A stretch of 64,000 nt of DNA from Pomacea canaliculata (Eukaryota; Mollusca; Gastropoda; Architaenioglossa; Ampullariidae): NCBI RefSeq assembly GCF_003073045.1, contig NC_037592.1, positions 15,953,844-16,017,843 of the forward strand, read 5' to 3'. Both the position numbers and the translations under genes were made by a program. The notes beneath the pieces were generated by a model. It did not search any database and was not told where the DNA came from. It saw only the letters and a program-made list of their open reading frames with translations. Below, piece after piece: positions 11,631-23,169 of this stretch. Every line of letters begins with the position of its first letter. Position 1 is the stretch's first letter.

Positions 11631-14600
11631 TTGCTTGGCATCACACTGCTGATCTACGAGGAAATTATAGCTTCAATTCGTTTAGTGAGAGATGCGTGGT
11701 GTGGTGAGGGAGATGTGTGGACACCACAATTACAGAACCTGATTCAGCAGGTTGAAAGAAAGTGGTTGGATGGTTGAGTGGATGAGGATGTTGATGTGAG
11801 ATCTCCAGCCACCCACATACCTACTCCTTGTCCCATGTGATTATCTCTCTATCCATCTTGCCACGATAACACCAGGAACTCTCTCCGCTTTCCCCTCCAC
11901 GAGTAGTCTTCTGCCTGCAAACACTCGGGGAGGGGAGGGGAGGGCTTGAGTGCCTCGTTAGGCCCCCCTAACCCGCTCAGAGCTGCACATTCTCACGGCA
12001 TCAGCCAATCGATCTGGCACCAGTCTCTTCCTGTTTCTATTCCCTCTTCTACTTCTGCTTTTCTTCTTTTCTTGATGCCGGCACTACATGCTGTCTCTTC
12101 TGCAGAGGGCGGAGAGGACGTGCGTGTCCAGAGAACACCGTTTAAAGGGGAATAACAATCACGGCAAAGTGAAAGTGAGCACGAGCTTCAATTTTAATTT
12201 ATTTTTCTGCTGTTGTTCTCGGAGGGAGGCAAGTGTGAGTGTGTTTGTGTGAGAGTGGGTGGGTGGCTATTTTATTTATTTTTTTTTTTTTTGGTCACAC
12301 CACAAGACCAACTCAGCCAAGCAGAGCGTAAAGACTGAGGAGGTAAGTATGGGGCGCTAAGATGGAAATTTTCTCTAATTTTCACTCTCTAGCTATAAAA
12401 TGCATTTAGAACTCCGAGGTCAAACTTTGAAATGAGTGTAGCCGAGGGCCCTCATAGGAGAACTAACATGTCCAGCACACACTTACGCTACTGTGAAGAC
12501 GACCAAAGGACGCAGCACTAGATGACCTCTGGTCTAGGGTCGTTTGTCAACGGCAGGAAACAAACTAGTTTACTTACATCTCTCATTGTCAGACAGCTTT
12601 GAGTACAAGTGTCTGCGAGGCAAAGTCTTTTCTTGTGAGCTGACTTATGTCGCTGAGCTTTGTTTATAGAGCTCAGCCAGAAAAGCAAAAGTCTTATATA
12701 TTGTACATCGCAAAATGTTCACAAAAGACCAATCATTAGTGAGTGCTAAAGGAGACAAGGAGACAATCCATGTCTTTACAATGCAATTCAATCATAATTG
12801 TTATACAATGCGCCAAGCATTTTTGCTGGACAGGCTGATGAATCATTGTGGTACTATTCAGATGCACGTGTTGTTATTCTTGGCGATATACGAGATGTGA
12901 AGACTTACATCCCTCGAGCACCGTTTCCGATTTGTTTACTTATGCAAATGGCATTCTTCTGCAGCCAAAAAAAAAAAAATCGAATGACTAAGCTGCCATG
13001 CCATGAGAAATGACTGTTTACTTCAGCAACACCTACACACAAGCTGACCGTTTTCAGTAAACACACAAATAACGATTGTAGCGGCTTCAACGCTGTGCGA
13101 CTGCGCAAACGCGGAGAAAATGGCGGCATCACATTTATTTTCTGTCAGAACCACGAAGTCTGCTGCTGGACTGTGTCAACAGCTTATCGTTTTCCAAACA
13201 TTCCTCAGTGTGACTGGTTCTGCTGTGTTAATGAAACCAGCGGCGCAGTCGACATACTTTGTATCGCACTTTCTGTCAAAAAAAAAAAAGAAGATTGGGC
13301 ATCTCGGCGCCTCAGCGGAGGAGTGTGATGCTTAAAAAAGAGAAACTATTAACTTGTTATTCTTCGGGGAAACGTGAAATGAGCGGTGTTCAGTCGTGGT
13401 GTTTACCTGCTAGAGGTGACGAGTAGAGATCTTTGTGAAGCATGGACGTGTATAGGTGGACTGCTGTCTGTCTGCCAAGACCAACGCTAAGCCTCTTGCG
13501 AAGTGATCCGCTGTTAGTCTCGGCGAGCCGTAATAAAGAATATGACTAAACCGGAAGCTTTGTAGTCTCATGCCTCGTTTTAGTAGTTAACTAGAAAAAA
13601 AAAAATCGTCTGCCAGCAGTCCAGTAATACAAGTTCCTGGGTAAAGTGTATGTGGAGAGCACCAAGGACAAACAATTCCTGACTCAAATTTGGGGTTGGG
13701 GGTAGCAGTGGAGGGAGCAGTCAGTCTACTCCGCAGTAGCAATGCTGGGCTGTGGAAGTGTGATGACAATGTATTGCGACAGTCACGTGACCTTTCAATG
13801 TCCAGTGAGGTTTTATTACGTCAGCTATGGGGCTTGTTGTTTTGCAGAATAATACAAAGTCGTTTGTTATTGTTAAAGAGAAAGTGCACAGAAGCTGCTG
13901 TAGTATATTACAAGAAGAAAATTAATTCGCTGAGTAGTATATGTTTCCCCCCGAAGAATTTATTTTGGATGTTATTGCCGTTATGGAGTGACCTGAGGTA
14001 CTTTTCTAATTCCTTCTAATTTGTAGAGTATTTTGATGACAGTGCAAAAACATTTACTTCTACATTTAAACTGTTTGAACAGCGGTATTGAGTTTGACCC
14101 CACTGAACGAAGATGAGTTGTGCTGAGCAGACTGAACATAGGTTTAGGTTTTGTTGTTTTTGTGTTTGTTTGTTATTTGCTTTCTTTGTATCGCGTACAA
14201 TTAGGTCTGGGCATGATAAAGTCACGTGACTAAAATTAAAGCTAGTTTTGATACTCTATGTTGGTTGCACGGCGCGTGAGTGGAGATCACACACACATCC
14301 AATTAAATTTGTTTCTTTTTGTTCTTGGATGTAGGCTTACATTTTCTCTACCCTTCAGCTGCCAAAAAGCACATGATTACGATCCGAGCTATGAAAACGT
14401 GGAATTCAGGACCTCGCGCTACAAAGAACGGCGCACGCTGCTGTGATCACAGACCGAGTTACTGAGGTGAGCGAGTCATCGTTCCTTGCTCCCATCCACT
14501 ATCCACTCCTCAGTAAACACGTGCACCTCGCCTGCATCTTGTTTACAATCTGGATCTCTGCACTACCTCAGCACGAGTGTCAGTAGTCTGGGATTCGTCT

Positions 14601-15011
14601 ATCAATGTGATCAACTATAGTAGCACACACACATACACACACGTGCACGAGCGAGTATGCTTGCAAGAAAATACAAGCGTGCATACTTGCGTATTCCTAG
14701 AGAATGAAGCTACAACTATGCCCTCACCACCAACACACCTCCCTCAGACAATTTCACCATGATATAGAGTAGGGAGAAGGGGAAGGATCTGTACCAGCCT
14801 CCCTTAACTACAACGCCATCCTTCAGGGAGAGCCAGGCATGGCTTCTGCTCCTCGGTAACACACCCGGGGTATGTGCCGCACGCGCATGCAGTTCCACAC
14901 GACTGCTGCCGGAGCCAGACTTCGTCTCAAGCACAACCTTCATATTGCCTCCAGCCACCTCTACCTTGACATCTGACATGTCTGCTCTGGCTTCCTTGAC
15001 AGCGAAGCGCG

Positions 15012-18000
15012 ATGAAGACGATGGCTTTCAGTAAGCTGACGTGGAACATGGGTAAGTACAAAACTTTTTGTCTACAGCTGAAGAGAAGGATGGGGAAGCA
15101 TGTAAACGCTCACATTTCCGTGAATATGAACGTGTAAACACAATTTTACAGAGAACGGATAAGTACAAAACAGTTTTTCTTCTTTGTTTTTTCATTGTCT
15201 TAGCTATCGTCGTTGATGAGGTATGATGACTGATGTAACACGTGGACTGGGTGGATGGGATGGATGTTCTGGTAGGTGTGCTTAGGTAGCCAACTAGGCC
15301 TTAACAATATTTATTGGATAAAAAAGAAAGAGGACAATGCAAGAAATAACCGTATTGGAGACGCCGTAGTTTAAGAAACGATCTCATAAAAATAAAGAGG
15401 AGCTGTTTATGGCATAACGACTCAAAGAGAGGCTGTACACAGTGGGGGGCTGTTGGCGTCACTTCCGCTTGTTGGGAGGACAAGAATGTCGGTACAATGC
15501 ATGGTTGCGCTTTATGCGATCAAATAGCACGCATGAGTAAAACTTGCAGGCTGGCGGAATCATGCTCTGACGATCGCACGGGTGTACATTTGAGTTGCTC
15601 AAAAAGACAGGAAGCTCTTCAGTTCTGGCTTCAGGCCACAGAAGATGTAGCCGATTGTCACAATGGTGGTCAGGTGTTGCAGGAGCTAACCAGCCGAGGG
15701 TTGAGCAAGTTGCCTACCTCTTAGGTTTGTCCACATTCTGGGTTTCATTCATGACAGTGACTCATACGTGTTGGACTGGGTTACAAAGGAAAGGTTTCGG
15801 TCCGTTTGATAGCGTGTCGTGGAGCCGTTATGACTGATTGAATGTCATCGCAACAGTCACATGCTGCATTGTGACACCTGAGCCATCTTATCTGTGATTA
15901 AAGTCTCGAGTGCTACTTGGACTGCTGCGTATTAATATCTTGTCATTTTCTCGCGGTAGCCAAAAAAAAAATATTCAATACTAATTTGACTACGGAAATT
16001 TTTGAAACCCGAGATTTCTGTCATGACATACAAGTCAAAGGCATCGTTGAAGCTGAGCACTACACTGGGAAACTGTAGCGAAGGTGGACACATCAAAACA
16101 ACCTGGACTGCCTTTAACGGTCACGTCAGAGGTCTCTAGTAGACACGTCAACACAGTCTTGTTGTCTCTAATGGACATGTCAACACAACTTTGTTGTCTT
16201 CGGTGGACACGCCAACACAATCTTGTTGTCTCTAGATGTCAACACAATCTTCTTGTCTCTAGTGGACACGCCAGCACAAACCTTGGTGTCTCTAGTGGAC
16301 ACGTCCATCCACCCAGGGTATCTCTAGTTGACAAGGGAGCACAGCCTTGACCAAGAAAAGGCCAGCACGTAAAGGAACACCACAGACTAACAAAGATTTC
16401 ACAATCGATTGTCGTGTCAACGGCCCCTGCAACGGGCAACCGGAAATTAATCTAACAGGACGACGTGCTTTTGAAAGTTCTACCGTGCGTGCTTCTGTGT
16501 GTGTGTGTTGGAGGAAGAGAGTTTTGAGAATGCGTATTCACGTGCGTTTATTCAGGACAGTTATAGCTTTATACACCCTCATCATCATATGACATAAGAT
16601 GTCAGACTACAATAATTTCCCAACCGTAACTGTCTGACATTCACGGCCTGTACCTGAGGACAGGAAGTCATTAACCTTTTACCTGTCATTCATTCATTTT
16701 TCCCCTCCTTGTCTAGTACCAACTGACAAAACGTTCATGTCATGATGGCGGGCAGTCGTGGCTGCTTGAACATTATTACAGAAAGACCTCTGATGATCTG
16801 TTAGAACATCAAGATGTGAATAACCTGTCGGAGTTTTCTTTTTTAGGCCATCATGTCACATCGACCTGCTTGGTTGCTGCGACACGATGATTGACGAGCT
16901 GTCTGGTTTGTAATTAGCCTACTAAGCATCTCTTTCGCTTTATTTCCTTTATTATTTTCTTTAAATAGAAATGTCGCACCCAGCTGTTGCAGATGCTAAT
17001 AAGGTAATAATTTCTAGTCTACTTCACCCGTTGTGCATTTGTTTGTCAGTCTGACCCCGCACGCCTGCATCCATGTGTCTACGTGCGTGTTTCAATAGCG
17101 TGTGAGCGTGCAAACGCGGGTGAGCATGCATTTATCAAGCAGACGTGCTTATGCCTGAATTAATCTCCGTGTACTTTGAGCCACACTCCGTTGTTATAAA
17201 CTGTCCGCACACTACTCATGACCTACCCCCAGTCTGTGGGAGGGTGCACCAGGCCAACATTACACCAGCTTCCCAGCTGGAGGGAACTGCGGTTGTGACT
17301 GCTTGGAATCGGCGAGAATCAACCCCCGGGGACCAGTCACAGCCTCTGGGTCCACTTCCGCCTGCAAAGTGTATTTTCTGCAGCTCCTCCCCCATCCACC
17401 CTTGTCTGACTCCCTTCCTTCAACCCATCCGCATCTCTAACGAGATATTAGCAGCCGAAAGTAAGTCCGCTTACTTGAACTTTCCAGACAGAGATGAACT
17501 TGAGTATCGCAGGAGACTTTGAAGCCCAAAACTGTTTTTACTTCGTCTACGGCCAGGAGGCAGCTAGCAAACCATCTTATTCTGTGACACGAATCGTGAC
17601 AACCATTTGCACAGCACGGATCAGCTTTTAACAGTAAGTTTTTTAATAATTAACGACTAACAGAAACCAAAACTAAAGCCGAAGTGCATTTTTGCAGGGA
17701 ATGGGCAGAATGTCCAGCTCCATTATGTCAAAGGAGGCGGGAGGAGAGGGTGAGGTCAGACTAGTCACGACTTCAGCGCGTGTTGGAAAATACGAATATT
17801 GCGTTCAGCTCTCTAGTGTTGGTTGAACGTGATCAACATGTGTGATCCTCATGTCGGGACAGGGAGGGGAAAGCAGAGAGGAGCTTTGCACCGATTTGTG
17901 CTCGACTGGGTGTGAAATGCAGGATGAAGTGGGATTTGGCGAAGCTGTTGTGCCGTGGCATCTGGACACCGTGGATTTAGTCGTGTCATGTCACAATGCC

Positions 18001-21000
18001 AATAGGTATTGCCATGTGGCAGTGCTGGAGGATGTAAAGTTGTGTAACACTTAGTGGCAGATGTTTCTGTTATCCATGTCGAGGTTGTCTGCTGGGTGAT
18101 ACCGTCGATCGGCCAGCGCCACCCTGACATCACCCTGAACTCAAACGGAAAATGAAAGTCGAACAATCATTTTGTTCTCTCGATGATCTCCGAGAAATGT
18201 CTAGTCATAGATGTGCAGCGCACCTCGATAAAAAAAAAAACAAAAAAAAAAAAAAACAAAAAAACAAACAAACCAAACATCAATAAGTGAGACAACAAAG
18301 TAGAACGAAAAAAACAAACAACGAGATGCTTGGGTAAGTCGTGGTGCGAGGCGTCACAGGAACACTTCCCTTACAGACCGCCTGACTCCACTCCGCTCAC
18401 CCACCCGACTGAGAGAGAAATTATGTGTTTGGGTAGACGGGAAGGAGATGGTGGGGGTAAAATACAGGAAAAGGAGACACCACAGAATATTGTTTTTCAA
18501 TCGAAGGCTAAAGCTAGAGTAAGCTCAAGAAGCCATGTGTCCTCTCGTAACAGAGCACTGCAGGCGAATGTCATCCTCCACCCCCCTTTATCTACCCACC
18601 ACTCCCCTTGATCCCACTCTCCCCATGAAAAGATCGAAGGACGATATTAGAAGGAAAATGAGAAAGCAAAAATAGAACATGGAAATGAAATGGAGACCTC
18701 ATTCTGGGTAAAAAAAATGTCTGACAGACTAGAGCTTCACAACACGGGTACACACAAAATGATGCGAGTCGTCAAAACTCTACTCAGAAGGTTTGAGGGA
18801 GGGTAGGTGAGAGGGGAAGGATGCGGAGAACAACAGGAAAGGGTGGCGATACAGCAAAATAGTGGGGTGGGGTTGTAGGGAGTAGGCAAGTTTTTTTTTT
18901 TTTTTTTGCTCAGTGTCGCATGCCGTGCAGCATCGCAGCCTTGGGATTATTTGCGACAGAGAAGCGGAGGTGACTGCCGCCAGAGAAGCGGCAAAGTAGG
19001 CGATGCAGCAGATGTTACGACCAGGCTGGTCTGCCGCGTGGCGTGCTGCGGTCGGTCCCCCCAGTCCGTCACCCCACCCGACCCCACCCGCCGACGCGCA
19101 CGCAGCGGCGCATGCATCCCGCAGCAACGTCACGGCGAAGCGGCTCGCGGCGACACAGAGCGGCAGGCGGAACATGGGACCGGTGTCTGGTCCGGTCAGC
19201 GCACCGACGGACTCTATATCCTCCTTGGGTCACAGAGGCAGTCTGGTTCGCAAACTCGAAGAAGAGGGGAATTTATCGAGCTCCGTGCGCGTACGTCACA
19301 TCGTGCATGAAGCAGGTGATTGTGGCAGGTGTTAAATTACACCGCGAGCTGAGGACTGGCGGTAGAATATTAACAGGTGTCGCTTACAGGTATTGTTTCC
19401 TCTCATCTCATTCTTCTTTCTCTTCTTTGTCAGTTTCTCTGAGTTTACCGTTAGCTACCTTTTCTTCTAACGAAGATTCGAGTGACCCTGTTGTTATCTA
19501 ATACAATTTTAATAAAAATTAAAATAAAAGGTGCTAACATCCAAAAGTTGTTAAAGTGGTGTAGGTGTTAACTGTTAAAGTTGTCAACCCTCCCCCACCT
19601 AACCCACACAAACTAAAAGCAATTTTTTTCCAGAGCTCCTGTATCGTGCCTGTATCCAGCTTGCTGTGCCCCCTGCTTCACCTGTCTGCACTGATGGTGT
19701 GCACGTGACACAAGCTCACCTGACCAGGCCACCGCTGGTCCCGTTGCCATCCTACGTTGACGGTTGTTCCGGCGCTGCCATACAGCACATCAGCTTTCGG
19801 GTGAAAATGTTAAAAAAAAATTATAGAGAGCTGACCCGGAGACAAGTGTCAGAGAGGTGAGCAGCAATAGTGAGGCGTGAGTCTGGGTCGTCAGTTTGGC
19901 GTCCTTCGCTGGTCCTGCTGACGTCTTGACTGAACAGGAAGGCGGATCCGAGTCCAAGCCTCCTAAGAAAACAGAAAACGGGATTTGTTTCCACGTCAGC
20001 CAGGTGTCGGGATGTCTCAGCTGGGTGTCTACACAACGTCCGACCCTTCCCATGCTGGCTTTCGTCCCGAGCGCAGTAACAGTGATGCCGGAGTGCACGC
20101 TGCATCCCGCGCTCATGTCCGCGCTGCTGCAGGTCATGGCAGGTACTCGCCGACGCCTGGTCAAGCACATCGGTTGTCTCCTCAGCGAGGTCAAGACTAT
20201 GTCCATTGTGGTTCTGGTGCCTCCCTGCCGGTGGTTGAGAGCAGGGGATCAAAGACAAAGCTGTTCTCCTCATCGTCAGCAGAGCGTCGTCGTCGTCGTC
20301 GACGACGAACATCATCGCCGATGCTCTCCTCGTCAGCATCATCACAAAAGCCACAGCTGCCTCCCGTCGCAGCGAATCCAGGACGCGAGTGGACCGAGTC
20401 GTCTCGCCTTGACCCCTAACAGCACGCGCTCGCACTCGCACTCGGGTGTGTTCCAGCTCGCCTCGCAGGGAGCGCCACCAGCAAGGGACATGCAACCGTC
20501 GCCGGCTTCCTCGTCGCGGTCACGCGCCGTGTCGTCAGACGAGGACGAGGTGACGTACGTGTGGAAGGAGGGGCGCGTGCAAGTCCACCACGCGCGCGAC
20601 GGCGCAAGCACCCCGGACTTCTCGTCCTCCGGGCAGCACGTGCACTACGTCTGGCGTAATGGCAACGTTGAGCGCGTCATCACGGGCTCTAATCACGTCA
20701 AATCTTCTCAACTTACCAACAGCGGACGCTTGATTCTACAGACCCAGTCACGACCATGCGTTCGCTTGTTCGTATGTCCTATAGGTATACCGTACGTTCA
20801 CGTTTGATTTCAAACTTCCGCTGCTTCACGAAGTCGTTCGTCTTGAAGGAATAAGCTGATTGGGATTTTTTAGAGTTTTAGTATTTATAAACCAGGATGG
20901 GAACTTGTACAGTCCATACTTGACACCAAACAAGATGGCGCCGATCTGCTGAATGAACCCGCTACCATCTTTGGAAAGATTGGAAGCATGATTGAAAAAA

Positions 21001-22403
21001 AAAAACAAAAACCGAGGGTTGTCAGCAAATCTGTCTTGTGCTGATTGCATTCTGAAGGAAGGAGATACAAAAAAGACTTTAGGGACTAACTAGTTTTTTT
21101 CAGTCGATTACAACACCTTTATGTGGTGGCTTATCATAAAATGGATGCTTGGCTGTAGTAATTCAGACTACTTGTATGGAAGAACACCATCAACTGGAAC
21201 GGGGAAAGAAAGGAGACAGACCTATGAATGTGTGTGTGTGTGCTTGTCTTTTTCGGCTCCTTGGAACGTGTAAAATGCACAACCCCGGGAGACAATCAGA
21301 CAAACCCTTGTTGAACGCAGGAGAGGAACTAGAAACTTGTCGCAAGTCCAAGCAGCTCAGACCTTAGCCTCGGTCCACTGGCGGACAAGGGAGAAAATCT
21401 TTGGCGTCTGAGCAACAGAGTCGTCCCCCAACCTCGCCCTCTGCTCATCGATTGCGTGTGACATTTGACGTGCTGGGATGGTGGGGCTTCCACTAACAAA
21501 TGACTCGTCAGGTTTCCTCCCGTGCTCATCCATTTGCCAGTTTTTCGCAAATCCGTAGAGTCAGTGGACGAGAGGGTGAACGACCTTGCTTGCGTTTCCT
21601 CAATTATTTTCGCAATAACAGATATGTATATCCTTGATTTCTTAAGATTTCAAAATAAAAGAATACTAGCTAACCCCCAAACCCCCCAAATATCCATAAA
21701 AAAACAAAAACAAATGTGACGTAAGGGACTGTAACGTCCGCATTGTTGTCTGCCATGCGCACAGAATGTCCTGGCAAGGTTTTGTAATTCCAAACATGGC
21801 TGATGGAAGCAATGACAGCACTTTTAAAAAGTGTTACACATGCCTGTTAATAGAACCTAAACACGGCTTCTCGAGAATGTTCCTGCTCGATGCAAAGCCA
21901 CTAAGACCCACAGACAGCAAAGAGTGTTTTATAAAATAAAAAATATCAGTGAAGTGACATGCACTAAGCGCAAAGGTCAGGTCATTGTAGCTCTCTGTCT
22001 CGTAGACAAGCTTGGTTTAAGGTAAGCTGATAAAACGTCGGTCGGACAGCTTTCTTCATGAGAGAAAGGGAGAGAGAGAGAGAGAAAACGGATTGTGCTT
22101 GTGTGTGTGAGCACGCGCGCGTGTGTGTATTTTTAACATCAAAAACACTTAAACGCGACGGTCATAATCATAGGCTCATAAAATATTTACAATATGTCAC
22201 ACAGTCATGAATTTTCTTCGATTGGTCCTGTCCGCCAAGTGTTAATAATTTATTCTGGGTATCTCTTACAGGAGTTACTGTCTGCGGAGGTGGTGCCGCC
22301 AAGAACAGTCAAGGGAGGAAACTGTTGCGTCGTCATAACACTCATCATCTTCCTCGTCAGCTTTGCGATCGCTATCATCGTGGTCTTCAGACTCTTGTAC
22401 TAA
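15012..22403 (+). CDS. Candidate gene for a C-terminally membrane-anchored protein, function unknown
   Basis: Candidate exons are 15012-15051 (start ATG, GTAAGT donor), 16969-17003, 20000 to about 20696 or 20771, and 22272-22403. Their phases agree at each junction. The large third exon encodes a polar, Ser/Arg-rich region including an octa-arginine run encoded by CGT/CGA codons. It then encodes two similar short motifs, TYVWKEGRVQVH and HYVWRNGNVERVI. The last exon ends with a hydrophobic segment of about 20 residues (VVITLIIFLVSFAIAIIVVF) followed by RLLY and stop, which looks like a tail anchor or type I transmembrane end. Coding character passes from one frame to another between about 20350 and 20416, which needs one extra or two missing bases, so an assembly indel is likely. 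No homologous family is recognised. The first two short exons are the weakest part. Expect about 320 residues. Confidence 0.4.
16127..16340. repeat. Minisatellite of ~32 bp units, about six to seven diverged copies
   Basis: Units begin with GTCTCTAGTGGACACG or close variants and continue with CAACACAATCTTGTT-like sequence. One unit is shortened and the last two are more diverged. The array lies within the first intron of the candidate gene spanning 15012-22403. Confidence 0.85.
18229..18276. repeat. A-rich low-complexity tract with AAAC interruptions
   Basis: Nearly pure adenine broken by single cytosines. It could be a retroposon tail, but no body is recognised beside it. Confidence 0.7.
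18900..20700. promoter_or_regulatory. CpG-dense stretch
   Basis: CpG dinucleotides are visibly much denser than in the surrounding DNA, especially at 18930-19290 and 20060-20690. The second part coincides with the main exon of the candidate gene. The first part has no supported coding and could be a promoter or first noncoding exon. This is judged by eye only. Confidence 0.3.
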
Positions 22404-22986
22404 GCCATAGTGAATTTTCTGTATTCTTTATTTTTACAACTCTCTCCATTTCTCTTGCTGGTGTCAGCGCCCCATGGTGGCCTGAATCCAAAGTCTCGCC
22501 GCGATCGCGCTGTGGGTTATCTGCCTTCCTGAGCCCAGATGTCCTTCATGGACAAAGTGTGGAGATGTCTTCTTGGCGACCATTTAGCAGCCACAAAGCT
22601 CTAGATATTTTGTCAGTACCAAACAATCGCAGGACTTTCAGACAAGTATTCAGAGTCAACAGTGAGCGACATAAGCATTTAAAAAAAAATATATATATAT
22701 TCCCAGTTACCAATAAGAATCTCGTTCGAGATGAACGATCGGAATCCAAGCTCGTTGCCATAATGGGAAAATGACGGCGGTTTGGCGAAATCGAATGAAC
22801 AAGTAATGGCAGATTGTGAATGATGTAAGAGACACTTCCAGCTCCAGAAGCATTATATTGTTTTCTCTAGAGGGGCTCCGTTTCGCAGCTGAGCCGTCGC
22901 ACGACATTTTATGATAGAAACAATGGCACGCGCGCGTCCTCTCTTGAGAACGTCAATGTCAGCATCGCAGGTCACGGGGTCACGGT
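22404..22986. other. Intergenic DNA left of the LTR element
   Basis: I see no gene. It includes the probable 3' end of the preceding candidate gene and a short run of (AT)n near 22690. Confidence 0.5.
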
Positions 22987-22991
22987 ATGCT

Positions 22992-23169
22992 GTGACATAA
23001 GGCAAGTGTTGGCCTTATTCCCAAAATGAACAATACGTAAAAGGTTTAGTTCCGGAGGAGATTTAAATATACTTGGGCGGGAGCCGACATGAAGCTGTCT
23101 CTTGTGTGTTTTCTAACTGGACAGTTTAATGAGTGCCACCTCTAATACCCACAAACCAATAACACAACA
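22992..23169 (+). repeat. Left LTR of the Ty3/gypsy element
   Basis: It begins TGTGACATAAGG and ends CACAACA, with TG and CA termini. An ATTTAAATATAC stretch inside may act as the TATA-like element. It matches the right LTR essentially throughout. Confidence 0.93.

Larger units (their letters stand above)
9909..15011. other. Probable arylsulfatase 3' UTR, then intergenic DNA
   Basis: The first 760 bases or so are probably the 3' untranslated region, including a (GATGAT) run near 10514. Beyond that lie low-complexity and repeat-like segments, including a duplicated block at 10985-11124 and a telomere-unlike CTATAA run at 11601. No open frame here has a recognisable domain. One short splice-bounded candidate near 14359-14466 is noted separately as unproven. 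Confidence 0.5.

Noticed and set aside
13120-13335. Open frame starting in a good context (AAAATGGCGGC)
   Set aside because: The translation is low-complexity with a lysine run from a poly(A) tract, and no downstream exon is evident.
14359-14466. Short segment between an acceptor (CCCTTCAG) and a donor (GAG|GTGAGC) with coding-like HDYDPSYENVEF
   Set aside because: The attractive frame stops at TGA before the donor, no partner exon was found, and the segment is too short to support alone.
17145-17522. 125-codon plus-strand open frame
   Set aside because: No domain, no flanking splice logic, and composition similar to surrounding noncoding DNA.
19821-20495. 224-residue minus-strand open frame in the CpG-rich stretch
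   Set aside because: Stop codons are rare in CpG-rich DNA. The translation has no recognisable motif, and the plus strand has a better splice-supported reading.
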